From the NCBI GenBank assembly GCA_030813035.1, contig JAUSTV010000012.1: a stretch of DNA of 64,000 bases; one strand, written 5' to 3'. This DNA comes from Bacillus_BA fengqiuensis (lineage in GTDB: Bacteria; Bacillota; Bacilli; Bacillales; Bacillaceae_H). Of this stretch, positions 9,329 through 17,542 are shown in pieces (within the stretch, counting starts at the first letter, position 1; each line of letters begins with the position of its first letter). Position numbers and translations under genes: made by a program. The notes beneath the pieces were generated by a model. It was not told the DNA's origin, did not search any database, and worked only from the letters and a program-made list of their open reading frames with translations.

Positions 9329-9350
9329 TGAATAAGGCACAATCTAATTA
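9329..9350. repeat. intergenic repeat motif, copy 1
   Basis: GAATAAGGCACAATCTAATTA. Related copies occur at 11516-11533 and 12334-12354. All three lie downstream of an E1 gene, near a terminator. Confidence 0.6.
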
Positions 9351-9361
9351 GGTTACATTGA

Positions 9362-9396
9362 AAAAGCTTGGGTTTAAATACTCCAAGCTTTTTGTA
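9362..9396. terminator. terminator between convergent zinc-ribbon genes
   Basis: AAAGCTTGG pairs with CCAAGCTTT around a short loop and ends in TTTTTG; the complementary strand has a usable T-run as well. Confidence 0.8.
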
Positions 9397-9406
9397 TAGC
9401 GATATC

Positions 9407-10081
9407 TCAATCTTTTAGTTTTTGGATCATGTAACGTGCGGCGGATACGGGTGACATGAAGGCCAAGGCAGCATCAGCGATATCAAGTATATCCCAATCT
9501 GTACTTAAACTTAGATCCACCTTGTTGGCATTTTCGTAGCCATAAATCATTTTCTTTACTACATCATCAGGTTCATTTTTTATAAAATCAATTACATTGT
9601 TATATTTCTTCTTCCCCTCTCTTCGCAAAGTGCCGTTATTCTCCAACATATAGCTATTTTTATATAGATTGTATATTTCTTCATTTTGTGAAACCTGATT
9701 TAAGATATCAACTTGCTTTTTATTAAACCAATTTCCTTCTTCATCAAATTCTAACCCATGCTTTTTTAACTCCTGTGCAACATTGATTTCATTCAAATAG
9801 CTTCGAAAAAGCATTTCGAAGTTTTCTTCACAGAAATTTAAAAATCCCTTTAAAGTTTCCATTAGCTTTTTTGATTCAATTTCAAAGAGTTCCTCATTTG
9901 TTCTAATCTCTTTGCTGTACAGCATTTCTCTTAGACGACTTCTTTGTTCCCGAACTTGTTTTTTTATAAAATGATTTTGAATCATGATTAATTCTTGTTC
10001 GGAATACTGCACTTCTGTTCCACAAACATGACAAAACATAGAGTTTTCCATAAGTGTTGTTTGGCAGTTTGTACAATTCAT
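9407..10081 (-). CDS. zinc-ribbon protein of unknown function
   Basis: A 224-residue protein. The N terminus is a zinc ribbon (CTNCQ at residues 3-7, CHVCG at 17-21), followed by a long Glu/Lys-rich helical region (residues 27-160). The C-terminal 40 residues are more hydrophobic (LDIADAALAFMSPVSAARYM) and may be a weak membrane or packing helix. I do not recognise the family. It converges on the zinc-ribbon/WD40 gene, and the similar N-terminal modules hint that the two products act together. Start ATG at 10081 with AAAAGGGG upstream. Confidence 0.7.
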   Translation of the reverse strand: MNCTNCQTTLMENSMFCHVCGTEVQYSEQELIMIQNHFIKKQVREQRSRLREMLYSKEIRTNEELFEIESKKLMETLKGFLNFCEENFEMLFRSYLNEINVAQELKKHGLEFDEEGNWFNKKQVDILNQVSQNEEIYNLYKNSYMLENNGTLRREGKKKYNNVIDFIKNEPDDVVKKMIYGYENANKVDLSLSTDWDILDIADAALAFMSPVSAARYMIQKLKD

Positions 10082-10438
10082 ATGTAGTAAGACCCCTTTT
10101 AAAATGTTTTTATTTACATTTTAGCCTATTAATGTTGGTCACGGCATTAAAAACGAATGATATGCAATGAAACACAAGGGGAGTAGGATATCCTGTTTTT
10201 CTGAATGTAACAAAATGTTATTAAGTCCGATTCAGCGGTAGTATGATAAACGGGAACACGGGAAAGGTATTGGCAAATATAAGGCATAAAACCACAGCGG
10301 CAAATATAAAGTGAAGGTACTCTCTTTAAATGGAGGGTGCTTTTTGGTTTTGAAACAAGTTCGCTGACGTCTGAGAAAAATAAAAAAGACGTTCATTAAG
10401 TTGACCGCCTTTTTTTAACGAGGTTTTTTAAGTGATAA
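10082..10438. other. non-coding stretch with one hairpin
   Basis: I see no gene. It contains a repeat GCAAATATAA (about 10272 and 10301), a terminator-like hairpin at 10318-10347 and a weak inverted repeat at 10385-10418 that may end the gene to its right. Confidence 0.5.
10318..10347 (+). terminator. terminator-like hairpin
   Basis: TACTCTC, 7-base loop, GGAGGGTG then CTTTTTGG. A near-identical hairpin occurs at 12283-12316 downstream of another E1 gene. Confidence 0.55.
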
Positions 10439-10765
10439 CTACTTTTTATACTGATCTGATACACCATAGCTGGCTGCATAATTGGTTGTTTTAAACTTTT
10501 TAACGGCTTTTTCATGTGAAGTAAATCGTTCTACTGTTTCTCCATTTGATTTTAATTGTTCAAATTCTTCTTCGTTATAATCCTTAATAACAACATAATG
10601 GGTGTGGTAATCATAAACGTTTTTTGCACGATTGATAATAGCCATACATTCAAATTTTGCAATGAATTTTTCATAGATTGTGCTACAAATTACATAAACA
10701 AAAACTGCTATAATGACGAGAAAAAAGAGTCCTCCACTAGTTAATGCTTCTTCATATTTACCCAT
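10439..10765 (-). CDS. small membrane protein
   Basis: A 108-residue protein with one N-terminal membrane segment (about residues 12-32, GLFFLVIIAVFVYVICS) and a charged cytoplasmic or external tail of about 75 residues. The ribosome site AAAGGA precedes the ATG. No recognised domain. It is divergent from the 163-aa two-span protein to its right, with only 129 bases between the starts, so the two may share a control region. Confidence 0.65.
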   Translation of the reverse strand: MGKYEEALTSGGLFFLVIIAVFVYVICSTIYEKFIAKFECMAIINRAKNVYDYHTHYVVIKDYNEEEFEQLKSNGETVERFTSHEKAVKKFKTTNYAASYGVSDQYKK

Positions 10766-10894
10766 AACTTTTCCTTTCTTTTAATAATTCCTTGTAGACT
10801 TCAATAACAAATGAATGATTACCTTTTTCAATCTATTAGGTGTTATAATATTCCATAATGTATTGTTAATTATATGATGAAGCGGGGAGTTACT

Positions 10895-11386
10895 ATGAAT
10901 AATAAAAGAATGGTATCGGTGATGATCTGTATTGCACTGACCGGGATAACTCTTATATCTGCTGGCTTGTCTTACCTTTCTTTTCAATCTGACCTAAAAA
11001 ATGTAGATAAACAAGAGGCTATCAAGGAAAAAGAACGTGATCAACAACTGGCAGAGGAACAAAAAATTCTAGACGAACAGTATGAACAAAGCTTAGAGGC
11101 CTATAGGAAGGAAAGGGCTATTCTTGAAGAAGAAGCAAGAATAGCAAAAGAACAAGGAAGGATTTATTACCTACCATTAGAACGTCCTCCTGTAAGGCAA
11201 ACCGCCAGTTATGAACCTTTCACCTTTTATTCTGAGTTTGAAGAAAAACGTTCAAGCCTATCAGAAGGTTTCACAAATAAAATGATAATTCACGGGATAA
11301 TAATTGCGTTTATTATCTTGTCTGAGATAGGGATTTTATTGGTGTTACCAAAGAGGGATAAGACCATCAATGTAACACTAAAATAA
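10895..11386 (+). CDS. two-span membrane protein with central coiled coil
   Basis: The chosen start (10895) follows GCGGGGAG at good spacing and gives 163 residues; an earlier in-frame ATG at 10874 lacks such a site. A first membrane segment lies at about residues 6-26, a Glu/Lys/Gln-rich coiled coil at about 35-90, and a second membrane segment near 132-152, followed by a short basic tail. The family is not recognised. A perfect terminator follows. Confidence 0.68.
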   Translation: MNNKRMVSVMICIALTGITLISAGLSYLSFQSDLKNVDKQEAIKEKERDQQLAEEQKILDEQYEQSLEAYRKERAILEEEARIAKEQGRIYYLPLERPPVRQTASYEPFTFYSEFEEKRSSLSEGFTNKMIIHGIIIAFIILSEIGILLVLPKRDKTINVTLK

Positions 11387-11398
11387 AAAGCATAACTG

Positions 11399-11430
11399 AG
11401 GACATTCTCTGAACAGAGAATGTCTTTTTA
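11399..11430 (+). terminator. intrinsic terminator
   Basis: ACATTCTCT, loop GAAC, AGAGAATGT followed by CTTTTT. Confidence 0.9.
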
Positions 11431-11515
11431 ACCTATTTTCATGCGTCTAAAAAACGTTCATTTTATGGACCATATAAGGTTAGGTGTCTTAACTCATGTT
11501 TATAAATGAAGTATT

Positions 11516-11533
11516 GAATAAAACACAATCTAA
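11516..11533. repeat. intergenic repeat motif, copy 2
   Basis: GAATAAAACACAATCTAA, the same core as copies near 9329 and 12334. The rest of the gap 11431-11684 shows nothing I can identify. Confidence 0.55.
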
Positions 11534-11684
11534 GGCTTGTCCTATTTATTTTGCATGAAAAGAAGGCGAGGTATGTGTGAGTTACCTCTCTCCCTTCGTA
11601 CACCGTATTACCCAACCCATATTGGAAATCAAGTGTTTATTTACTGTGATACAATAAATGAAAAAATAGAGGGGTATGAAAAGT

Positions 11685-12212
11685 ATGGAAGTTACCCATG
11701 CGGATAGAGAAACTAAGTATGTATTTATTAAAAAAGATGAAAAAGGGGTTAAACTTATACATTGTAACGAAATTCCCAAAGAGATTATTCCCGATGCTGC
11801 CATTTATTCTGTTCATTACAACTCCAGAGGTAAAAAACTTCTCAAGTTGTATAAGAAAGGTAGAAATGACAGTAAACCGATTGAAACATACCTTTGGGAT
11901 TATGATAACGGGCAACAATATATACTCTCCCTTGATCAAGTCGGAAAGAACTTAGAGAGGCTGAAGGAGGAATCACGGAAAGAGGCGGAACAGTTCAAAA
12001 AAGAGTTAGAAGAACAATATGAAAAAAGAAAACCTGAGTATATCGCCAAGGTTATAAAGGAAAAAGGCGATGAATGGGGAAAAGCACTTGAAGAAGCTGC
12101 GAAAGGGGTCGCTAGTTTTGGAAATGGTGTAATTAAGGTTGTAGAAATTGTGGGACCGGTAGCCATAAAGGGATACAATGAGTATAAAAAGTATAAATCT
12201 GAAAAAGAATAA
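11685..12212 (+). CDS. hypothetical charged coiled-coil protein
   Basis: A 175-residue protein when started at ATG 11685, which is 10 bases after AGAGGGG; the ATG at 11676 is too close to that site. The N-terminal half is mixed alpha/beta. Residues about 85-135 are a Glu/Lys-rich coiled coil, and the C terminus has a Gly-containing amphipathic stretch (KGVASFGNGVIKVVEIVGPVAI) that could contact membrane. Family not recognised; the context is E1 cargo. Confidence 0.65.
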   Translation: MEVTHADRETKYVFIKKDEKGVKLIHCNEIPKEIIPDAAIYSVHYNSRGKKLLKLYKKGRNDSKPIETYLWDYDNGQQYILSLDQVGKNLERLKEESRKEAEQFKKELEEQYEKRKPEYIAKVIKEKGDEWGKALEEAAKGVASFGNGVIKVVEIVGPVAIKGYNEYKKYKSEKE

Positions 12213-12282
12213 TCAAATTCAAGAAAATAGAATTCCCATGTTCTCTAGCGAAAGATTTTCTTAACTATTTATATATATAATA

Positions 12283-12316
12283 TAGGTACTCTCCTTCATT
12301 GGAGGGTGCTTTTTTA
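12283..12316 (+). terminator. terminator after the coiled-coil gene
   Basis: TACTCTCCTTC, loop, GGAGGGTGC then TTTTTT. Nearly the same as the hairpin at 10318. Confidence 0.7.
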
Positions 12317-12333
12317 ATTCTTAGCCAATCGAT

Positions 12334-12360
12334 CGAATAAGACACAATCTAATTAAGTCT
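12334..12360. repeat. intergenic repeat motif, copy 3
   Basis: GAATAAGACACAATCTAATTA continues into an inverted copy of its start (GTCTTATTC, ending about 12365), so this copy can fold as a hairpin. Confidence 0.6.
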
Positions 12361-12442
12361 TATTCAATAAAGTCACAATAGCTCTCGTATAGCGAGGGCT
12401 TTTTTTATAAACCAAATATAAGGGAGATAAAGAAAAATATAA

Positions 12443-12556
12443 AATTCAACATAATATCAACTATGTTGAGTTATAGTGGTTATGATGGTATTATATGGGT
12501 GATAAATTCAACATAGTTTACAGGGAGGACATAAGAATCTAATTCAACATAGTTTA
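12443..12556. repeat. ATTCAACATAG repeats before the tyrosine recombinase
   Basis: Two identical 16-mers, AATTCAACATAGTTTA, stand at 12505-12520 and 12541-12556. A partial copy (ATTCAACATA) lies at 12443 and an inverted copy (CTATGTTGAGTT) at 12460-12471. The last copy overlaps the leader just before the GGAGG site of the recombinase gene, so they could be binding sites for that recombinase or operators controlling it. Confidence 0.75.
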
Positions 12557-12569
12557 TGGAGGAATCGTG

Positions 12570-13424
12570 ATGATTGAACAATTTAAAAGGTATTTATTGG
12601 ACGAGGACAAAAGCGAAAATACAGTTAATGGATACATACTATCAGTCAACGATTTTTTGAAATGGTTTAATGAATCAAAAGGTGTTGAATTTAAGCAGCT
12701 TCATCATGAGAATGTAAAAGAGTACATCTCCTTTCTCAAAACAGTCAAACAAGCGAAACCGAAAACGATCAATACGAAGTTGAATGCATTGGTTAAATTT
12801 AATGACTTCCTGATTGAATCCAAAATGCAGAAAACTAAAGTAATTACGAAGAAGGATTACTTAAAGGTCCAGCAACAGTATGCTTCTCTTGCCAGAGTAG
12901 AATATAAAGATGTGGAAAAATTTCGTCAATTAGTTTTGGATAGCGGAAATAAACGAAATTATACCATTATTACGCTCCTTTCTTATGCTGGATTACGGAT
13001 TAGTGAAGCATTAGGATTAAAAATGAATGATTTTAACCTAATATCAAGAGAGATTATCGTGAGAGCGGGGAAGGGCGACAAAACACGTATAGTCTTTATG
13101 AGTGACAAAGTAAAAACAGCATTAGAAGGGTGGCTAAAAGAGCGTAAGGATAAGGAGATTGAACATGAATTTCTGTTTATCAGCAATCGAAACAAGCCAA
13201 TTGATCGCACGACGATTAATAAACTCTTCAAGGATTATACAGGGAAAGTCGGTAAAGAAATCACTCCGCATGATTTAAGGCACTTTTTTTGTAGTCATGC
13301 CATAAGTAAAGGAATGAGTGTTCACGAAGTAGCAAATCAAGCAGGACACTCTAACATTCATACTACACTGCTTTATACAAATCCCAGTAAAAACGAGTTA
13401 ATTAATAAGATGAACCAATTATAA
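12570..13424 (+). CDS. tyrosine recombinase (XerC/D-like)
   Basis: A 284-residue site-specific recombinase. The N-terminal SAM-like core-binding domain spans about residues 1-85. The catalytic residues are all visible in the C-terminal domain: R143 (YAGLRISEAL), K168, H235-x-x-R238 (HDLRHF), H260 (AGHSNIHTT) and the nucleophile Y269 (LLYTN). The ATG at 12570, seven bases after TGGAGG, is preferred over the GTG at 12567. Short length and Xer-like layout suggest resolution or integration by simple core sites. It sits directly behind the ATTCAACATAG repeats and ahead of a nuclease-like gene. Confidence 0.92.
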   Translation: MIEQFKRYLLDEDKSENTVNGYILSVNDFLKWFNESKGVEFKQLHHENVKEYISFLKTVKQAKPKTINTKLNALVKFNDFLIESKMQKTKVITKKDYLKVQQQYASLARVEYKDVEKFRQLVLDSGNKRNYTIITLLSYAGLRISEALGLKMNDFNLISREIIVRAGKGDKTRIVFMSDKVKTALEGWLKERKDKEIEHEFLFISNRNKPIDRTTINKLFKDYTGKVGKEITPHDLRHFFCSHAISKGMSVHEVANQAGHSNIHTTLLYTNPSKNELINKMNQL

Positions 13425-13484
13425 ATTGTTGAGTCTTCTATGGCTTAAATATGCAATATTAAATAAGGGAGAGTAAATTTGTAA

Positions 13485-15287
13485 ATGGCAAAAATATCGA
13501 ATGGAAGATTAGAAAGAATTGCAGTAGGTGCAGTTAAAGCAGAAGCAAATAAGCCATCGTCTTTTTTAAAAGCCGATATACCTGAAGGAGATAAAGGAAT
13601 CTCTTTTGATGGCGAAATACAAGTATTTAAAGATGAGACAGAAACTGTTGAGTCTTTAGTAGGGAAAGTTCCGGTACAAGTAAAAGGCACAGGGGTTAAT
13701 AAATTTTCTAGCAAAAATCGAACGTTCTCATTAGAGATAGAACATTTTCGTAACTATTACAACAGTAATGGGGCAATTCTGTTTGTCGTTGAAATACTAA
13801 ATACAGGAGATTCAAAAATTTTTTATAAGCAGTTACTTCCAAAAGAATTAAAGCAAATTATCCATTACTACGGTGATGTAAAAAAACAAAAAAAGAAAAC
13901 TGTGACTTTAAGACCTCTTAGCGAAACTTCTTTGGATCGTGTATGTAGGATATTTATTAATGAAAGCAAAAAACAGCCAACAATGCTCATTGAAAGCGAA
14001 GCATTCGTGGAGAGTGACTTTACTTCTTTTAGTTTATCAAGTCTAACATTTAACCCAGCTAAAGAAGCCACTAGCAACATTTTTGATCACGATTTTACAG
14101 TTTATGGTACGAAGGAAAAGTTAACTATTCCTTTACATCTTGCCAGAATTCATTCAGTGGGAATGAAAGTTGCAGAAACAGTTAATATCGGGGATAAACA
14201 ATATAAACTTAATATGAAAATAACAAATGAAGCTTCTCAAATAATACTATTTATCGAAAATTCCCTTGAAATGATATATAACGAAAAAAATAACAAGTTC
14301 AATTACGCAATTCGGAGGTTTGATTCACTGGCTACTCAGCTAAAAATTCTCCCATTTTTAATTGATTTATTAAGTGGGAGGAATATCCATTTTAGAGAAG
14401 CTTCAATCACCGTTGGAAAATTCAATATTGATGATAAAGATTTTCTTAAAGGACTAGAACACCTATATTCAACCTTCTTAAAACTAGAAAAAGTTTTTCA
14501 AAACATGGGCATTGATAAGGAAACAAAAATAAAGCATAAAGAGGGGGATTTCGGTAAGTTAATCAGTGATATAGAATCACTCGTCCATGCAATATTAGAT
14601 AAAAATTTTAACAGGCTAAATATTAAAGAACCTGATTCGGGCAAGTTCACAAGCTTTTCATTAGGAGATATTCGTTTAATTTTCTTTTACAATCCAGATT
14701 CTGAAACCAAGTTAATTGACGCTTTTTCTGAAGAAGTACTAAATATGGATGTTCGCTTATCTGTCGAAGGTGAAAATTTCCCTCATAGTCCATACACTCT
14801 TATGAACGATTTGGCGCTAGCCTACGGTGCTAATTGTGATTTCGATATAATTAAAGAATCATTTAATCAATTTGATCCATTTGCGAATGAACATGCTTTT
14901 AATCAAACAAACCATTTTTGTTTACAATCTTTAAATGCTTATGATATGTCCAATAATAAAAAAATTTTAGATTTAGCGGAACATATTTATGGTAAATATT
15001 CTTTCGATTCATTAAAGCTTTCAAATACTTCATCATTGATTGTAACTGTTAATTCACTGCAAATACGAAAACGAAAAGACGGGAGTTTAACCGACGAAGA
15101 ATATAAAAAACTTATGGATTTGAAAACTAGCTCAAAAGATGATCTGGAAACACAGTTTTGCATTAGTGTATTACTTGAAAGTAAGAAAGAAGCTGAACTG
15201 ACTTTTCAACAATTTGAAGAAGAAAGACAAGAGTTTTATAAAGGTCTACCTATATATTTCCTTTATAAAAAGCTTCTTGAACAGTAA
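13485..15287 (+). CDS. DUF4365-like nuclease candidate with long C-terminal part
   Basis: A 600-residue protein. Residues about 8-135 look like a DUF4365 domain, a PD-(D/E)xK relative: ERIAVGAVKAE, then SFDGEIQVF (D42, E44), then VPVQVKGTG (Q65, K67), then a segment FRNYYNSNGAILFVVEI. These are the acidic and Q-x-K positions expected for the nuclease core. The remaining 450 residues have no recognised motif and are mostly helical. Such proteins occur in defence loci. It lies 60 bases after the tyrosine recombinase and is read in the same direction. The domain call comes from motif reading only. Confidence 0.6.
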   Translation: MAKISNGRLERIAVGAVKAEANKPSSFLKADIPEGDKGISFDGEIQVFKDETETVESLVGKVPVQVKGTGVNKFSSKNRTFSLEIEHFRNYYNSNGAILFVVEILNTGDSKIFYKQLLPKELKQIIHYYGDVKKQKKKTVTLRPLSETSLDRVCRIFINESKKQPTMLIESEAFVESDFTSFSLSSLTFNPAKEATSNIFDHDFTVYGTKEKLTIPLHLARIHSVGMKVAETVNIGDKQYKLNMKITNEASQIILFIENSLEMIYNEKNNKFNYAIRRFDSLATQLKILPFLIDLLSGRNIHFREASITVGKFNIDDKDFLKGLEHLYSTFLKLEKVFQNMGIDKETKIKHKEGDFGKLISDIESLVHAILDKNFNRLNIKEPDSGKFTSFSLGDIRLIFFYNPDSETKLIDAFSEEVLNMDVRLSVEGENFPHSPYTLMNDLALAYGANCDFDIIKESFNQFDPFANEHAFNQTNHFCLQSLNAYDMSNNKKILDLAEHIYGKYSFDSLKLSNTSSLIVTVNSLQIRKRKDGSLTDEEYKKLMDLKTSSKDDLETQFCISVLLESKKEAELTFQQFEEERQEFYKGLPIYFLYKKLLEQ

Positions 15288-15330
15288 AATCAATACCATT
15301 CTAAAGCAATCAATAAAAAACTTCGTAGTC

Positions 15331-15484
15331 ATCTTTTTTAGATGCAGAGAATCGCTTTACAAACAATTTAGTAAAGGATTTAGTGAAAGAAGGGGTATTC
15401 GATGCAAAGTCCAATCGAGAATATGAAGGGAAGATAGCCACTTTTATGTGGTTGTATTTCAGTAAAGGGGTTCATCATGGATAA
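15331..15484 (+). pseudogene. C-terminal gene fragment
   Basis: An open frame without a start codon reads ...DAENRFTNNLVKDLVKEG... and ends in HHG. Its stop overlaps the start of the 55-aa gene at 15477. The composition looks protein-like, but there is no ribosome site and a stop lies directly upstream. Probably a leftover gene end. Confidence 0.3.
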
Positions 15485-15644
15485 GCAGGCTTTTGATTTA
15501 GACATAATATATGACTTTAAAGAATATCCGGATAAACATCCCGGCCGCTGTAGCAATTGTAGGAATGTGAAATTTAAAAAGTACAGCGAAGAATTTTGGA
15601 TTCATTTAGAAAGTTTCAGAAATGTAGGTAAAGAAATTGAATAA
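15477..15644 (+). CDS. small CxxC protein, 55 aa
   Basis: A 55-residue frame whose ATG stands six bases after AAAGGGG. It contains one CSNC pair (residues 25-28) in an otherwise charged sequence. It may be a real small protein, or, given the fragment overlapping its start, part of a decaying gene. Function unknown. Confidence 0.45.
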   Translation: MDKQAFDLDIIYDFKEYPDKHPGRCSNCRNVKFKKYSEEFWIHLESFRNVGKEIE

Positions 15645-15755
15645 AGTCCATAATAGGATAAAAGTAACTATTAAAAAATAATATTACAAATTTATAATGT
15701 TATCACTTCTTGCTATTAGGTATAATAGACTATATGGTATGGAAGGGGCCTATTC

Positions 15756-16793
15756 ATGAACTCAAGCAAAGGTTTTGCTGTTTTAACAGCGATATTAAGT
15801 CTTACCACAATATCTGCTTTAGTAGTTCTGTTTTTTACTGTCCAAGACGTTAAAGAGAATAAAAAGAGCAGCCAACCTGTATCTGAAGAAGCATCTGCAG
15901 CAACACAAGAGTCATCAAGTGTTAAAAAGGTTTCTACAGACAAAGAAAGTAGTAATGCAGAGGAACCGGAAGTAAATCGTGAAGACGGTTTATCTGTTGA
16001 AGAATTTTGGACACTTTATAACTTTTATAATGAGCGGGATCATTATAACTTTAAAGAAATGGAGATGAATGATTCTACAGATATTTTGAATCTGGCAGAT
16101 TCACAAATGTATATAACACAAGGAATCTCTCTTGGTTACTATAGATATGTGGCAGAAGAAAGATACGGTATCATTTATTTAAACGGGGATACATATGATG
16201 GATTTGACATGGATACTTTTTATACTGCCTTTGAATTGGTAGGGAAAGTTGTAGAAGGCGAAGAATCTTATTTTAATAGTAATATTTACAATGAGTTTAA
16301 AGCCTTATATAAAGGCTATGAAACTATCGGAGAAATATCAAAATGGTCCTCCAAATATCAAAATATGGACCTTACTTTTCGAGGAATTATGGATAAACCG
16401 GAAGAGAGGGATACTCTTGAAGATGAATCCGATGAACCTGATGAATCATTGACAAATGAAGAAACAAGTAGCGAATCAACAAAGGACTTTCCGAATTCTA
16501 ATGCAGAACCAGAATTGTCTAGTGAGTATACACAGGAATCCGATGATACATCTTCAAAACCTTCCTTCGGCAGTCAGACAGAGATGGCAAGACAAGATAT
16601 AGAGGAAAGTATGGATAATATGACAGTTGAACAACAAAAAGAAATTATCCGCTCTGTTCTAGGTGCTGATTTTCAATATGATCCCAATGCTGACTACACT
16701 CAAAATAATTGGACAATCATGGAAGAAGAGGCATTAATGCTTGCTGAATCTCTTTATTACGAAGAAAAAGGTGGACTGTCGCCTTATGATTGA
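15756..16793 (+). CDS. membrane-anchored acidic extracellular protein
   Basis: A 345-residue protein with an uncleaved N-terminal signal anchor (about residues 6-28) and no lipobox Cys. The external part starts with a Ser/Glu-rich linker, then a folded segment rich in Tyr and Asp (about residues 75-210), then a Ser/Asp/Glu-rich disordered stretch, and ends with ...ESLYYEEKGGLSPYD. A remnant of its last 35 or so codons, plus its terminator and downstream DNA, is found again at 28382-28794. The ribosome site is GGAAGGGG. The family is not recognised. Confidence 0.7.
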   Translation: MNSSKGFAVLTAILSLTTISALVVLFFTVQDVKENKKSSQPVSEEASAATQESSSVKKVSTDKESSNAEEPEVNREDGLSVEEFWTLYNFYNERDHYNFKEMEMNDSTDILNLADSQMYITQGISLGYYRYVAEERYGIIYLNGDTYDGFDMDTFYTAFELVGKVVEGEESYFNSNIYNEFKALYKGYETIGEISKWSSKYQNMDLTFRGIMDKPEERDTLEDESDEPDESLTNEETSSESTKDFPNSNAEPELSSEYTQESDDTSSKPSFGSQTEMARQDIEESMDNMTVEQQKEIIRSVLGADFQYDPNADYTQNNWTIMEEEALMLAESLYYEEKGGLSPYD

Positions 16794-17107
16794 TTTTGCG
16801 ATTAAGAGATAATAAGGATATGAATATATGTTCTTAACAGAACTAAAATTAAAAAGCCGCTCCATTGTTGTATTAACATTGGAGCGGCTTTAATGCTGTT
16901 AACTTATTATTTAGCGTAAAAGTTCAACCTTGTTTTCAGGGAAGTTAATTCGTTCGAGTTAAACTACGTCTTTCTATTCTTCGATAAGTACTTTCAGTTT
17001 AGTGACAAAACTGTCCGTTCATCTGTCCATTTAGAGGGTTTGCTCGAAACAAAGATGGCAGCAAAGATTTTATCATTAGAAAGCTTTGTATTGTCTTTTT
17101 AGATAAC
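16680..17107. repeat. approx. 400-bp direct repeat, copy A
   Basis: It covers the 3' end of the membrane-anchored gene, its terminator and 200 bases of flanking DNA. Copy B at 28382-28794 aligns throughout with scattered substitutions and small gaps, including the segments TTAGCGTAAAAG, TCATCTGTCCATTTAGAG and AAGATTTTATCATTAGAAAGC. Similarity stops at GATAAC, 1-2 bases before the putative att core in both copies. Confidence 0.9.
16852..16893 (+). terminator. intrinsic terminator
   Basis: AAAGCCGCTCCA pairs with TGGAGCGGCTTT. The second copy at 28538-28578 keeps the structure with one G-T change. Confidence 0.92.
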
Positions 17108-17129
17108 CACTCCTATTGACATCAAAAGA
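17094..17129. other. internal att-like site between E1 and E2
   Basis: TCTTTTT, 8 bases, AC (17109-17110), 12 bases (TCCTATTGACAT), then CAAAAGA (17123-17129). The right half has exactly the same core-to-CAAAAGA spacing as attL, and sequence similarity continues rightward (CTAATTAGCA). This is expected if a second related element had integrated beside the first. Confidence 0.6.
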
Positions 17130-17442
17130 GGCTAATTAGCACAGATAGCTAATCTGTCTTAAGAAAATAAAATAAAATTTAATAAAAATTAAAAATCACG
17201 TAAAAAAACAGCGCGAAAGGTGAGGGGAATGAGTTTGAAAATTGGATTTACGAAAATACAATTGAGCCAGCTTTGATTACAAATAAGTTAGCAGATGATG
17301 AGTCTATAGAAACAATAGTGAAAGATGTTTTTGACAATAAGGAAAAATTGTTTTAATTTATGAAAGATCCTTTAAATAATCAAAAATTGATAAGTCCTAA
17401 AATAAATATCGTAAATTTTTTAAAAAAGAATTTATAATTCTC

Positions 17443-17472
17443 TTTACAAGTATCTTTGATTTATGGTATAAC
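17443..17472 (+). promoter_or_regulatory. SigA-type promoter
   Basis: TTTACA (17443-17448), 18 bases, TATAAC (17467-17472), 70 bases before the gene at 17543. Confidence 0.55.
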
Positions 17473-17542
17473 TAACTTATAGAAGTTAGAGGGGTTAGAA
17501 AAAGGAATTAAAAATACTTTATTAATAGGAGGTAGGGGGATT

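Larger units (their letters stand above)
12213..12569. other. gap with two terminators and recombinase-proximal repeats
   Basis: It contains a hairpin at 12283-12316 (copy of 10318), repeat motif copy 3 (12334-12360), a second hairpin at 12381-12407 (GCTCTCG/CGAGGGC plus T7) and the ATTCAACATAG repeats at 12443-12556. No gene seen. Confidence 0.6.
7691..17109. mobile_element. sub-element E1 (inferred)
   Basis: It runs from attL to the internal att-like site at 17109. It shares its left-end sequence with E2 (GACATCAAAAGA, CTAATTAGCA, then a decayed small frame) and its right-end 400 bases with the right end of E2. It contains a tyrosine recombinase but no serine recombinase, so if it was once mobile by this att site it depended on a recombinase in trans or has lost its own. 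Confidence 0.5.
16794..17542. other. right end of E1 and left end of E2, non-coding
   Basis: It holds a strong terminator (16852-16893), the rest of repeat copy A, the att-like site at 17094-17129, a degraded left-end small frame (17231-17356, several stops) and a promoter for the next gene (17443-17472). Confidence 0.65.

Noticed and set aside
12570..13424. The tyrosine recombinase as the integrase for the whole island
   Set aside because: The end sequences share only a 2-base core with symmetric arms, which is the pattern of serine and not tyrosine integrases; its own repeats are internal.
15756..16793. Lipoprotein
   Set aside because: No Cys follows the hydrophobic N-terminal segment, so a simple membrane anchor is more likely.
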